A stretch of 37,547 bases of DNA from WQUF01 sp031549885 (GTDB lineage: Bacteria; Bacillota; Clostridia; Clostridiales; Clostridiaceae): positions 1 through 37,547 of the forward strand of contig JAVBPD010000050.1 in NCBI GenBank assembly GCA_031549885.1, written 5' to 3'. Positions 7,657 through 15,726 of the stretch are shown here, piece by piece. Under the pieces are notes generated by a model. It did no database searches, was not told the DNA's origin, and was given only the letters and a program-made list of their open reading frames with translations. The translations under genes and the position numbers were made by a program. The first letter of the stretch is position 1, and each line of letters opens with the position of its first letter.

Positions 7657-8463
7657 TTAGGGCAATAATGGCTCGTACATCATTATAGCATGATTTTCAA
7701 CTACAAATTCATCATCTACTAAACTTCCCTTTAAATCATATTTTTTTCGCTGTATTAAATTATGCCTTGTATATCCGCCCCAATATTCGGATTGTATATG
7801 ATGATCTTTTTCATAAACTTCATAAGAAAATTCGGGTTTTTTATTAGATTTCCAAGTAGCTTTTAGATCCTTTTCTGTAATTTCAATAATGAGCTGAAAT
7901 ATTTGATCTGTATTATTTTTAATCATTAAATCACCATAATTATAAAAACAAGTGGCTCCACTTCCAAAGGGTTGAGTTCTATTAGAATCAGGGAAAACAT
8001 CATAGTTATGCCTATGGCGCTCAATAACAGTAAGTGGCGTATGAATGGTTGTCCAAAATATTAAATTAGATAATTGGCATAGACCTCCACCTGTTTCTGC
8101 TTTAAATGTTCCATTTTCAAGTACTACTCCTTTTAAGTAACCTTTGGATTTAGTTGGTTTGCCAATTAATTTCCAATAAGAAAATATTTCACCAGGGTGA
8201 AGTGTTATCTGGTTAATCTTTGGAGATGCTATCTTTAAATTTACAATTTTGTTATACTGCAGCTGCATGTCAACATCTTTTAATTTGCGTAGCATAGGAG
8301 TTTCATGAGAAAAAACATCATAAGGCAGTATATTTTCCTTCTTTTTAGCAAATTTAATCTGGCCAAAAATCCAAAATAAGTGCCTTCTAAAGCTAAAATA
8401 GTTAATTCCTAATTTCATTCTAAGAGAACTTCTATTTATTGGTTTATATGTGATATTGAGCAT
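7657..8463 (-). CDS. VanW family protein
   Basis: The 268-residue protein contains a VanW domain from about residue 55 to 200, with the typical segments ITLHPGEIFSYWKLIGKPTKSKGY and AETGGGLCQLSNLIFWTTIHTPL and RHRHNYDVFPDSNRTQPFGSGAT. VanW was named from an accessory gene of some vancomycin-resistance clusters, but its activity is unknown and most genomic copies have no link to resistance; no van genes are present here. There is no clear signal peptide. The N-terminus is basic (about residues 1-45). Start ATG 8463 is preceded by GGAGG. Single-gene unit, convergent with the lipoprotein gene. Confidence 0.88.
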   Translation of the reverse strand: MLNITYKPINRSSLRMKLGINYFSFRRHLFWIFGQIKFAKKKENILPYDVFSHETPMLRKLKDVDMQLQYNKIVNLKIASPKINQITLHPGEIFSYWKLIGKPTKSKGYLKGVVLENGTFKAETGGGLCQLSNLIFWTTIHTPLTVIERHRHNYDVFPDSNRTQPFGSGATCFYNYGDLMIKNNTDQIFQLIIEITEKDLKATWKSNKKPEFSYEVYEKDHHIQSEYWGGYTRHNLIQRKKYDLKGSLVDDEFVVENHAIMMYEPLLP

Positions 8464-8695
8464 TTTAATTCCTCCGAAAATATAAATTTTTAGTATAATT
8501 AAGTATAAATAACATATATTTTCACAAAATTTTACTAGTATTATATATTAAAAACAATTAAAACGATAAAAAGGTTTCATTTTAAATGGAAATATTTTAT
8601 TGTTTTTATTATAAAGAAAATTAAAAATAAAATAAATAGCAAATGCTCAATGCGATTATTATAATAAGTAAAATTATTGTTTTTAAAATAATTTA

Positions 8696-8716
8696 TGGGA
8701 ACTAAAAAAGTTCCCA
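8696..8716 (-). terminator. Probable terminator of the large secreted-protein gene
   Basis: A 7-bp stem TGGGAAC/GTTCCCA with a 7-base loop lies 10 bases past the stop codon at 8726. On the minus strand it is followed by ATAAATTATTTT, a weak T-tract. In the rest of 8464-8695 only AT-rich sequence was seen. Confidence 0.5.
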
Positions 8717-8725
8717 ATTTTCAAA

Positions 8726-10750
8726 TCAATGCCCCATGCCAACAATTTTCCAGCCAAATTGACCTTCTTTTATAAGCTCAATGTTTAAATAGTCAATGCC
8801 ATTGCTAGTTGTAATTTCTTTTTTAAATTTTTGATCAATTTTAATTTTATATATTATTTTATTTTCCTGCGCTTCCTCTGGGCTTTTTTCAATGCTTAAA
8901 AGTTTAACGCTTTCTATATTATTTTTTAAATCCTCCGGCATTCCTTCATAAAATGATGATAAAAATATCTTTCTATTGTCCATATTTATGTAAAGATATG
9001 ATCTTAATTTTTCAATTGATTCATATTGAAAATGAGAATTATCGCCTTTATTAAGGGCTTCAAAATATTTTTTAACAACTTCTTCAGAGGATAATTTTGA
9101 ATTTTCAATATTTTTTTCATCTTTTCTATCAAAATAGTTTTCAGCATACCAAGTGTTAAAATAAAGTTTAGTTATGCTTTCAAACGTGTTTTGTGACAAT
9201 GAGCAAGAGAATCCAGCACGCCCTGCATCCATATAAGCACCTACTATTTTATCCTTATCCCATAAAATTATAGCATAAGCATCAACCTGAGGATAAAAAA
9301 CCTTAGGAAGAGGGTCTATTAAATAGTATTTCTCAATTTTTAAATTTTTTCCTAAATAATTGTTAAAGTCTAAGCCTATATCTTTTGATAATTGAAGATT
9401 ATGGGCAAAGTAAAGTTTAATAGGAAATTCTCCTTGTTTGTAAAATAAGTTATCTGGTAGTTTAACATCAGCAGTTGAAATTAAAAAAGCTGGAGTTAAT
9501 TTAAAGCCATTTAATAGAGCTTTTGCTTTTTCATTAATTTTAACAGTTTCAGGTCTAATTTCATTAAATTTGTCTATAAGCCTTGCAACATTGTAATCAG
9601 ATGAATAATATATGCCATTTAAATAAAAAGCGCTTTTATTGTATAAAGCATCTATTACATATTCCATTTCCTTTTTTTCTTTTCCATAGTAAAGTACAAT
9701 ATTTGCAATAGAATTATTTGGTCTTTTTAAGTCTTCATATTGTAGTTTGTTTATTACAGTGCTATTTTGCAGCATATCTGTTAAAAGCTTTATGATGTTT
9801 TTATCATTTGTAACATATGGTTTATAATTTTCATCAAAATAATTAAAGTAATTATATTTAATTTCCACCTTATCAGGATTTTTAAAATCAAGTGGGGAAG
9901 GCGAGGCTGCAAAATCAGCATAAATATCCTTTATCTCATTTGTTTTAAGATCGAATGTAAAATAACCTTCAACATCTTTATCATCTTTAGAGACCCAATT
10001 AAAACTTACTTGTAAATTAGAATCATCATTCCATTTGAAAAGCCAAATGTAAGGGTCAGATCTTATTTCTTTAGGAGCATATTTTTTATCTATTTTTTTA
10101 GAAATTTCATCTACTTGAGGAAAAGGAATTAATTTCATATTGCTAGTATCAAGTATTATTGTCTCTCCATATATTCTAGCCATGTAAGATATTGCAACAT
10201 ATTTACCATCCTGCGACCAAGCAAAGTCAGTTTTTAAATATCCTGGAGCCATGTTCCACAAAGTTTTGCCGCTAATTGTATCGATGAGGCGTATTTCTTT
10301 AGCTGGATAAAGCCCTGAGATGGGGTTTTCAAAATCAATTCCATAGGTTTCAATTAAATAACTTGAGTTAAACTTTCCAGGAGAGTCTTCAGATTTAATA
10401 TTTAAATCAGGATTTATTTCAAACATAGCTATTTTTGAAATTTGTCCACGAAGGCCTTTATCATTTTGGTAGATTGAGTATAAATAAGGTAATGCTTCAT
10501 CTGAAAATGAAAGTATTTCTTCGTATTCTATTTTGTGCATATTTATGTAATAGTAGGGGTTTGGAAATTTTTTTGGATAAGATATTATTGTATCAAGGTT
10601 CTTATTTATGATTTTTTCAGTAGTTTTTAACTCATTTGTAATTTGAGGTTTGGTTACTTCTGCATTGATGTAAGTAGTAAATGAAATTAAAATAGTTAAG
10701 AAAAGCATTGAGATTTTTATTAATATTTTTATATTTACTTTATTTTTCAT
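8726..10750 (-). CDS. Secreted protein of unknown function with propeller-like segment and C-terminal DUF4829/NTF2-like domain
   Basis: The chosen start at ATG 10750 follows GGATGGTG and gives 674 residues beginning with a signal peptide (MKNKVNIKILIKISMLFLTI, cleavage likely after YINA). An in-frame ATG at 10888 would put an unrelated hydrophobic stretch in front and overlap the dmpE gene, so it is rejected. The part around residues 140-190 (RLIDTISGKTLWNMAP, FAWSQDGKYVAISY, ILDTSNMKL) looks like two blades of a TolB/WD-type beta-propeller. The last 110 residues (SSEEVVKKYFEALNKGDNSHF onward) look like a DUF4829/NTF2-like domain. It is probably extracellular or wall-associated. The family is otherwise not recognised. 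Confidence 0.75.
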   Translation of the reverse strand: MKNKVNIKILIKISMLFLTILISFTTYINAEVTKPQITNELKTTEKIINKNLDTIISYPKKFPNPYYYINMHKIEYEEILSFSDEALPYLYSIYQNDKGLRGQISKIAMFEINPDLNIKSEDSPGKFNSSYLIETYGIDFENPISGLYPAKEIRLIDTISGKTLWNMAPGYLKTDFAWSQDGKYVAISYMARIYGETIILDTSNMKLIPFPQVDEISKKIDKKYAPKEIRSDPYIWLFKWNDDSNLQVSFNWVSKDDKDVEGYFTFDLKTNEIKDIYADFAASPSPLDFKNPDKVEIKYNYFNYFDENYKPYVTNDKNIIKLLTDMLQNSTVINKLQYEDLKRPNNSIANIVLYYGKEKKEMEYVIDALYNKSAFYLNGIYYSSDYNVARLIDKFNEIRPETVKINEKAKALLNGFKLTPAFLISTADVKLPDNLFYKQGEFPIKLYFAHNLQLSKDIGLDFNNYLGKNLKIEKYYLIDPLPKVFYPQVDAYAIILWDKDKIVGAYMDAGRAGFSCSLSQNTFESITKLYFNTWYAENYFDRKDEKNIENSKLSSEEVVKKYFEALNKGDNSHFQYESIEKLRSYLYINMDNRKIFLSSFYEGMPEDLKNNIESVKLLSIEKSPEEAQENKIIYKIKIDQKFKKEITTSNGIDYLNIELIKEGQFGWKIVGMGH

Positions 10751-10781
10751 ATAAACACCATCCTTTCCTTTAAATATATTA

Positions 10782-10823
10782 TAAAAAATAAACCCTACAA
10801 AACAAAGAAGTTTTATAGGGTTT
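10782..10823 (-). terminator. Rho-independent terminator of the catechol meta-cleavage operon
   Basis: On the minus strand AAACCCTATAAAAC pairs with GTTTTGTAGGGTTT (one mismatch) around a short loop and is followed by ATTTTTTATAA. It lies 10 bases past the dmpE stop codon. Confidence 0.88.
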
Positions 10824-10832
10824 ATATAAATT

Positions 10833-11600
10833 TTAAATAAATTCAGCTTGTATATTGCCAAAATGAGAGAACTTTGCTTCAAAAACATCGCCTTTTTTTG
10901 CAGGTGGTGCAGCAGATAACGCTCCTGAAAGAATGACTTCTCCTTTATTTAATGTTACACCAAATTCATATAATTTATTTGCAAGCCATGAGACACAATA
11001 TGCAGGATCGCCTAAAACATCTGCGCCTTTGCCTTTATTTACAAATTCACCGTTTTTATATAAAGACATTTCAATTTCTGGGAGAAATATTTCAGATACT
11101 TTTAATTTTTTGCTTCCTAAACAATAGCATCCTGATGATGCGTTGTCTGATACAGTATCAATGATGTTTATTTTCCAATCCTTTATCCTTGAATCCACTA
11201 TTTCAAAGGCAGCTACTACATAATCTGTAGCATCTAAGACATCCCTTGCAGTTACATTTGGTCCAATTAGATCATTTTTTAAAATAAAAGCTATTTCTGC
11301 TTCAATTTTAGGTTGAAGTAAAGAGTCTGTTTTAATTTTGTTATCACTTATATCCATGCTTTTAAACAAATGACCATAGTCAGGTTGAGAAACTCCCAAC
11401 ATTTTTTGCATTGCAAGTGATGTTAAGCCTATCTTCTTGCCAGATATAATTTCTCCATTTGATATTTTTTTTACCACATTTATCATTTGAATTCTATAAG
11501 CATCTTCAATTGTTAATGAAGGATCAAGTGAGCTTATTTGTTCCATAGGGATTTTATTTTTTTCAGCTTCAAATAAAAGTTTAGAAAGATCCTCTACCAA
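10833..11600 (-). CDS. dmpE: 2-oxopent-4-enoate (2-keto-4-pentenoate) hydratase
   Basis: The 255-residue cytoplasmic enzyme adds water to 2-hydroxypenta-2,4-dienoate/2-oxopent-4-enoate to give 4-hydroxy-2-oxovalerate, the step after hydrolysis in catechol meta-cleavage. It has the MhpD/DmpE family features: SGKKIGLTS (about 53-61), QPDYGHLF (72-79) and the divalent-metal carboxylates Glu100, Glu102 (KIEAEIAF) and Glu133 (AAFEIVDSRI), spaced as in MhpD (106, 108, 139). It is the last gene of the operon, 12 bases after the hydrolase, and ends at a strong terminator. The related decarboxylases (DmpH type) share the fold, but the neighbouring aldolase and hydrolase favour hydratase. Confidence 0.88.
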   Translation of the reverse strand: MVEDLSKLLFEAEKNKIPMEQISSLDPSLTIEDAYRIQMINVVKKISNGEIISGKKIGLTSLAMQKMLGVSQPDYGHLFKSMDISDNKIKTDSLLQPKIEAEIAFILKNDLIGPNVTARDVLDATDYVVAAFEIVDSRIKDWKINIIDTVSDNASSGCYCLGSKKLKVSEIFLPEIEMSLYKNGEFVNKGKGADVLGDPAYCVSWLANKLYEFGVTLNKGEVILSGALSAAPPAKKGDVFEAKFSHFGNIQAEFI

Positions 11601-11612
11601 ATTATCACCTTC

Positions 11613-12443
11613 TTATTCATTAAAAAAATCATCAACTAATGTGCAAAATCTCTGAGTTTGTTCAATTTGGGTCCAGTGTCCACATTTTCCAAATATGTGA
11701 AGCTGCGCATCTAATATCATATTAAATATCTTTAAAGAGTTTTCAACAGGAATTACTTTATCTTCACGGCCATGAATTATAAGTGTAGGCTTTTTAATAT
11801 TAGGAATTTCGCTTTCATGACGTGCCATAGCTTCAACCCACCTTTGGCGTGGAGCGGGGAACATAGCTGAAAATGATTCTTGGAATCCTTTTTCTATGCT
11901 TGCATTATACCTTAAATTAGCAAGTGCATCGTCGTTTTTAAGTTTTTCGCTATATGCAAATAAACCTAGCATTTTCTTCATATTTTCAAGTGATGGTTCA
12001 TAGCCCCATACTTCATTAAGCCCATAGGTAATAGGGAAATCAACTCCCATGCTACCCATTAATACTAGTTTTCTAAACCTTTCAGGATGCTCTATTACAA
12101 GTGTTAAAGCCAGTGCACCGCCAAAGGAATTTCCAACAAGATCAGTTTGTTCTATATTAAGCGCATCCATTAAGTCTAGAACTTGTTTAACCCATACATC
12201 CATTGAATATTTAATTCCTTCAGGCCTTTCGGTATAGCCAAAGCCAACCATATCAGGAGCAATTACCCTGCGGTTTTTTGAAACAATAGGAAGTACCAAT
12301 CTCCAATTAGCCCATGCAGTAACTCCGGGGCCAGATCCGTGAATGAATAAAGCAGGAAATCCTCCTTCACCTACGTCATGATAATTTGTATTAAAATCAC
12401 CAGTTTTTATGCTTTTTGCAATTTCAGGTTTATCAACACTCAT
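11613..12443 (-). CDS. dmpD: Alpha/beta hydrolase, probable 2-hydroxymuconate semialdehyde hydrolase
   Basis: The 276-residue alpha/beta-fold hydrolase has an oxyanion-hole motif HGSGPG (35-40), nucleophile elbow GNSFGG with Ser106, and likely triad partners Asp228 (GREDKVIP) and His256 (GKCGHWTQIEQ). HGSGPGVTAWANWR and RFRKLVLMGSMG are typical of meta-cleavage-product hydrolases such as DmpD, XylF and MhpC. The enzyme would cut the ring-fission product to 2-oxopent-4-enoate plus formate, or another short acid if the catechol is substituted. It lies between the dioxygenase and hydratase genes. Substrate range cannot be read from sequence. Start ATG 12443 has a GGAGTGA ribosome binding site. 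Confidence 0.87.
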   Translation of the reverse strand: MSVDKPEIAKSIKTGDFNTNYHDVGEGGFPALFIHGSGPGVTAWANWRLVLPIVSKNRRVIAPDMVGFGYTERPEGIKYSMDVWVKQVLDLMDALNIEQTDLVGNSFGGALALTLVIEHPERFRKLVLMGSMGVDFPITYGLNEVWGYEPSLENMKKMLGLFAYSEKLKNDDALANLRYNASIEKGFQESFSAMFPAPRQRWVEAMARHESEIPNIKKPTLIIHGREDKVIPVENSLKIFNMILDAQLHIFGKCGHWTQIEQTQRFCTLVDDFFNE

Positions 12444-12482
12444 TAAAAAGTCACTCCTTTTTTATTAAAATATAAGTTTTTT

Positions 12483-12506
12483 AAGGAGCCACAAGAGTAG
12501 CTCCTT
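12483..12506. other. Hairpin between dioxygenase and hydrolase genes
   Basis: A 7-bp stem, AAGGAGC (12483-12489) with GCTCCTT (12500-12506), lies in the 78-base gap inside the operon. On the minus strand it is followed only by TTAAAAAAC, so it is at most a partial terminator; it could instead protect or process the mRNA so that the genes on either side are expressed at different levels. Confidence 0.55.
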
Positions 12507-12521
12507 TTTATTTTAGTAGTA

Positions 12522-13448
12522 TTAACTAACTACATCAAGGAAAGCTTCATTAAGTTTTCTTTCATAATAGAAAATTCCCTTTCCTGTTTCAGTTGCATCC
12601 CAAGTACGAGTAGGATGATCTGGGAAATATTCATATCCTCCAGCGTATATTTCATCTCTATTACCTGATGGATCGAAGAAATAAATTGTTTGACCCCTTG
12701 TAATTCCATGCCTTGTTGGGCCAACATCTATTGAAATATTATAACGAGCCATAATATCTGCAGCATGACCAATTGCGCTCCAATCTTGCAGATGGAAGGA
12801 AATATGGTGAAGCTTACCTGGCTCTGGATAATCAAGTATAGCTAAATCATGAGGTCTAGTTGATGCTGTTAACCAAACGCATAGATTATCTCCATCTTCT
12901 TTAACGATCTTTTCAGCTATTTTCATTCCAAGAACTTCAGTCATATATTTTGTAGTTTCTTTTAAATTTGTACCATATAAAAGAGCATGGTCAAAACAAG
13001 TTGGAGCCATTCCGGTAGGTTCAGCTTCCCAAATCTCAGGGTTATGAACCATTGGACCATGTTCTGATTTTTCAACTGTAGCAAATAAATCTAATTTATG
13101 ACCTGAAGGAAGGCTAACCCTTATGCGCCTGCCAAATCCAGGTTGATCGCTATTTGCAGGGATGCTTTCGCACTCAAGTCCAAATTCTTTAGTTGCTTTT
13201 TCAAAGTTTGATAGAGTTTCTTCATCTAAAACTTTCATTCCTATAAAGTCCATTCCTGCTGTATCTGCTTTGCGTAAAACTAATGAGTGATGGTCAAACT
13301 CATCATATGCCTTTAAGCAAACTCGTCCATCAGATGTTCTGCAAACTTCTTTTAAGCCAATCCTATCAATATAATGTGTTAATGCTTTATCCATATCAAG
13401 TACTCTAATTTGAACTAATGCTGTACGTAAAACTCCATTTAATGCCAT
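12522..13448 (-). CDS. dmpB: Catechol 2,3-dioxygenase (extradiol, XylE/DmpB type)
   Basis: The 308-residue protein has two vicinal-oxygen-chelate domains and matches Pseudomonas XylE (307 residues) along its length. Fe(II) ligands are His154 (CFDHALLYG), His215 (LHHISFHL) and Glu266 (GNRDEIYAG). The second-sphere acid-base residues His200, His247 and Tyr256 are also present, each offset by one from XylE His199, His246 and Tyr255. The enzyme inserts O2 next to the diol of catechol to make 2-hydroxymuconate semialdehyde. All residues needed for activity are intact, so this is not a decayed copy. It lies directly downstream of its dedicated ferredoxin in a meta-cleavage operon. An O2-requiring enzyme is unexpected beside Stickland reductase genes. 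ATG 13448 follows GGAGG. Confidence 0.95.
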   Translation of the reverse strand: MALNGVLRTALVQIRVLDMDKALTHYIDRIGLKEVCRTSDGRVCLKAYDEFDHHSLVLRKADTAGMDFIGMKVLDEETLSNFEKATKEFGLECESIPANSDQPGFGRRIRVSLPSGHKLDLFATVEKSEHGPMVHNPEIWEAEPTGMAPTCFDHALLYGTNLKETTKYMTEVLGMKIAEKIVKEDGDNLCVWLTASTRPHDLAILDYPEPGKLHHISFHLQDWSAIGHAADIMARYNISIDVGPTRHGITRGQTIYFFDPSGNRDEIYAGGYEYFPDHPTRTWDATETGKGIFYYERKLNEAFLDVVS

Positions 13449-13478
13449 TTTAATATCCTCCTAAAAATTTATTTAAAT

Positions 13479-13778
13479 TTATTTTAGTAATCTTATTTTC
13501 ATTGGGCTCTTAGGCATTATACAACATGAAAGCACAATGCCATTTTCTTCATCTTCCTTTGAAATATGGGCTCTTGACATCTCTCTTTTTGTATACTGGC
13601 CATTTATGACTTTTATTTTGCATATACCACAGCCTCCCTGGCGGCAGCCAACCTTAATGAATTTTTTGGTGGCTTTTTCCATGGCTACTAATATATTTTG
13701 ATCTTCTAAACACATAAATGTACCAAGTATTAAAAGTTCATCACTGTTTAAAACTGTAATTTCATATTTGTTAATCAA
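13479..13778 (-). CDS. dmpQ: Plant-type [2Fe-2S] ferredoxin, XylT/DmpQ-like
   Basis: The 99-residue protein carries the plant-type ferredoxin cluster motif C45-x4-C50-x2-C53 (GCRQGGCGICK) and a distal Cys85 or Cys86 (VLSCCIMP). The segment YTKREMSRAHIS is characteristic of XylT-type ferredoxins. In Pseudomonas such ferredoxins re-reduce catechol 2,3-dioxygenase after its iron is oxidised during turnover. Here it lies 30 bases upstream of the dioxygenase gene, the same pairing as in dmp/xyl operons. The ferredoxin reductase that would feed it is not in the window. The strong ribosome binding site AAGGGGG precedes the start ATG at 13778. Confidence 0.87.
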   Translation of the reverse strand: MINKYEITVLNSDELLILGTFMCLEDQNILVAMEKATKKFIKVGCRQGGCGICKIKVINGQYTKREMSRAHISKEDEENGIVLSCCIMPKSPMKIRLLK

Positions 13779-13808
13779 ATATGCACCCCCTTAAAGCCCT
13801 TAAAATAT

Positions 13809-14813
13809 CTATTTAGATTTTGATAAATTGTAAGCAACATCTATTATCATATCCTCTTGACCACCTACCATGCGCCTTTTGCCAAGCTCTGAAAGTATGT
13901 CTCTAGGATCTATATTAAATTTCTTGGCTGCATTATAAGTGTGGAGTAAAAAGCTTGAATATACACCAGCATAACCTAACATTAGTGATGCATTTCTTAT
14001 AACTTGAGGTGCTTTCATAATTGGCTCTACAACATTTTCAGCAACATCCATATATTTATAAAAATCTATGTCTGTTTTATAATTTAAGCGATTCATAATA
14101 GCTGTAAAAACCTCTGCTTGAGTATTGCCAGCTCCTGCTCCAAGACCTCTCATGCTCACATCTATATAAGTAGCTCCTGCTTCTACTGCAGCAAGTGAGT
14201 TTGCAGCTGCTACCCCAAGATTGTTATGGCAATGAAAACCTACAGGAATTTTAACAGCATTCTTAACAGCATTTACATATTCTTTTACCTCTTCTGGTAA
14301 GAGATATCCTGCAGAATCAGCAAGATTTATATAATCAGCTCCATAACTTTCCATGAGCTTTGCTTGCTCTGCGCAAACAGAAGGGGGAGCCATATGAACC
14401 ATCATTAAAAATCCTACTGTAAATAAATTCATTTTCTTTGCTGCACTTATATGCTCATGGCTTATATCGGCTTCTGTAACATGAGTTGCAACCCTTACGC
14501 CATTTGCACCACTATCTATGGCTTTTTTTAAGGTTTCAATGGTGCCTATGCCAGGAAGCAATAATACAAGTAGCTTTGAGTTTTTAATACAAGAGCTTGC
14601 AGCCTTTAAAAGTTCCATTTCATCAACTAAAGAAAAACCATAATTAAAAGTAGAACCTGCTATGCCATCTCCATGAGAAAGCTCAATAAAAGGAACTGAT
14701 GCTTCCTCAAGGCCTTTTGCAATAGCCGCAACTTGTTCTTTTGTAAAACTATGAGACACTGAATGGCTTCCATCGCGCATTGTAGTATCTACAACATTTA
14801 TTTTGTTTGACAT
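13809..14813 (-). CDS. dmpG: 4-hydroxy-2-oxovalerate aldolase
   Basis: The 334-residue TIM-barrel enzyme of the HMGL-like family splits 4-hydroxy-2-oxovalerate into pyruvate and acetaldehyde. The N-terminal motif VDTTMRDGSHSV supplies Arg13, the metal ligand Asp14 and catalytic His17; the other metal ligands are His194 and His196 in VGFHCHNNLG. GLGAGAGNTQAE (about 233-244) is the family signature. In DmpFG the aldolase forms a complex with the acylating acetaldehyde dehydrogenase and channels acetaldehyde; the two genes are adjacent here (12 bases apart), as expected. About ten residues shorter than Pseudomonas DmpG, mainly at the ends. A GGGGGC ribosome binding site precedes ATG 14813. Confidence 0.94.
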   Translation of the reverse strand: MSNKINVVDTTMRDGSHSVSHSFTKEQVAAIAKGLEEASVPFIELSHGDGIAGSTFNYGFSLVDEMELLKAASSCIKNSKLLVLLLPGIGTIETLKKAIDSGANGVRVATHVTEADISHEHISAAKKMNLFTVGFLMMVHMAPPSVCAEQAKLMESYGADYINLADSAGYLLPEEVKEYVNAVKNAVKIPVGFHCHNNLGVAAANSLAAVEAGATYIDVSMRGLGAGAGNTQAEVFTAIMNRLNYKTDIDFYKYMDVAENVVEPIMKAPQVIRNASLMLGYAGVYSSFLLHTYNAAKKFNIDPRDILSELGKRRMVGGQEDMIIDVAYNLSKSK

Positions 14814-14825
14814 ATAAACGCCCCC

Positions 14826-15695
14826 TTAGTTATTTAAATGCTTTTTTGAAGCTAAAGTCTCTGCAGTAGCAACAGCAGCAGAAGTTATTATATCAAGGTT
14901 ACCAGCATAAACTGGCAGAAAATCCCCTGCTCCTTGTACTTCTACAATTGCAGCAACTCTATCTCCATCTAACATTGGCGGCATTCTAAGCCTATATCCA
15001 GGGACATATTTTTTAACATCATCCACAATTTTATTTACTGACTCAGTAATAACATCTAGTCCCACATCTTTTTTTATGCGCACATAAACTGTATTTGTCA
15101 TCATAAGAGGGGGATCAGCCGGATTTAATATAATTATAGCTCTACCTTTATCAGCGCCACCAACTACCTCTAATGCCTTTGATGTTGTTTCAGTAAATTC
15201 ATCTATATTTGCACGAGTACCAGCTCCAGCACTTTTAGATGAAATACATGCAACTATTTCCGCATATGATGCTCCAGCTACCCTTTCTACTGCATGTACA
15301 ATAGGTATGGTAGCTTGTCCGCCACAGGTAACCATATTTACATTCATAACATCCTTAAGATTATTAAGATTTACACAGGGAACAAGATAAGGACCAACTG
15401 CTGCAGGCGTTAAGTCAATTGCTATTATACCTGCCTTTTTATATTTAGGGGCATTTGCAAGATGTGCAGCTGCGCTTGTTGCATCAAAGACAAATTTGAT
15501 ACTAGGATCATTTACGATAGCATCTACTCCATTTGTTGAAGTATTAAAGCCAAAAGATGCTGCTCTTTTTAAACCTTCAGATTCAACAATTCCAGCCATT
15601 AGATGCATTTGAAGTATATTGCTTCTCATAATTTTATACATTAAGTCGCTTCCTATATTGCCAGGACCTAATATTGCTACTTTGATTTTATCCAT
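14826..15695 (-). CDS. dmpF: Acetaldehyde dehydrogenase (acylating)
   Basis: The 289-residue enzyme converts acetaldehyde, NAD+ and CoA to acetyl-CoA. It begins with a Rossmann motif, VAILGPGNIGSDLMYKI (about 5-21), and has the catalytic cysteine in MVTCGGQATIPIVHA (Cys124). DLTPAAVGPYLVPCVN and SKSAGAGTRANIDEFTE are typical of the DmpF/MhpF family. It is the partner of the adjacent aldolase. In an anaerobe the acetyl-CoA could feed ATP synthesis through acetyl phosphate. It is the first structural gene after iclR (31-base gap), so probably on the same transcript. Slightly shorter than the Pseudomonas enzyme (about 312 residues). Confidence 0.94.
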   Translation of the reverse strand: MDKIKVAILGPGNIGSDLMYKIMRSNILQMHLMAGIVESEGLKRAASFGFNTSTNGVDAIVNDPSIKFVFDATSAAAHLANAPKYKKAGIIAIDLTPAAVGPYLVPCVNLNNLKDVMNVNMVTCGGQATIPIVHAVERVAGASYAEIVACISSKSAGAGTRANIDEFTETTSKALEVVGGADKGRAIIILNPADPPLMMTNTVYVRIKKDVGLDVITESVNKIVDDVKKYVPGYRLRMPPMLDGDRVAAIVEVQGAGDFLPVYAGNLDIITSAAVATAETLASKKHLNN

Positions 15696-15726
15696 AAAAT
15701 CACCTCAAATAGAATTAAAATTAAAT

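Noticed and set aside
7657..8463. Vancomycin resistance determinant
   Set aside because: Only a VanW-family protein is present, with none of the vanHAX, vanS or vanR genes; VanW homologues are widespread without resistance.
10751..10888. Longer N-terminus for the secreted protein
   Set aside because: It would overlap dmpE and run through that operon's terminator; ATG 10750 has a ribosome binding site and opens a proper signal peptide.
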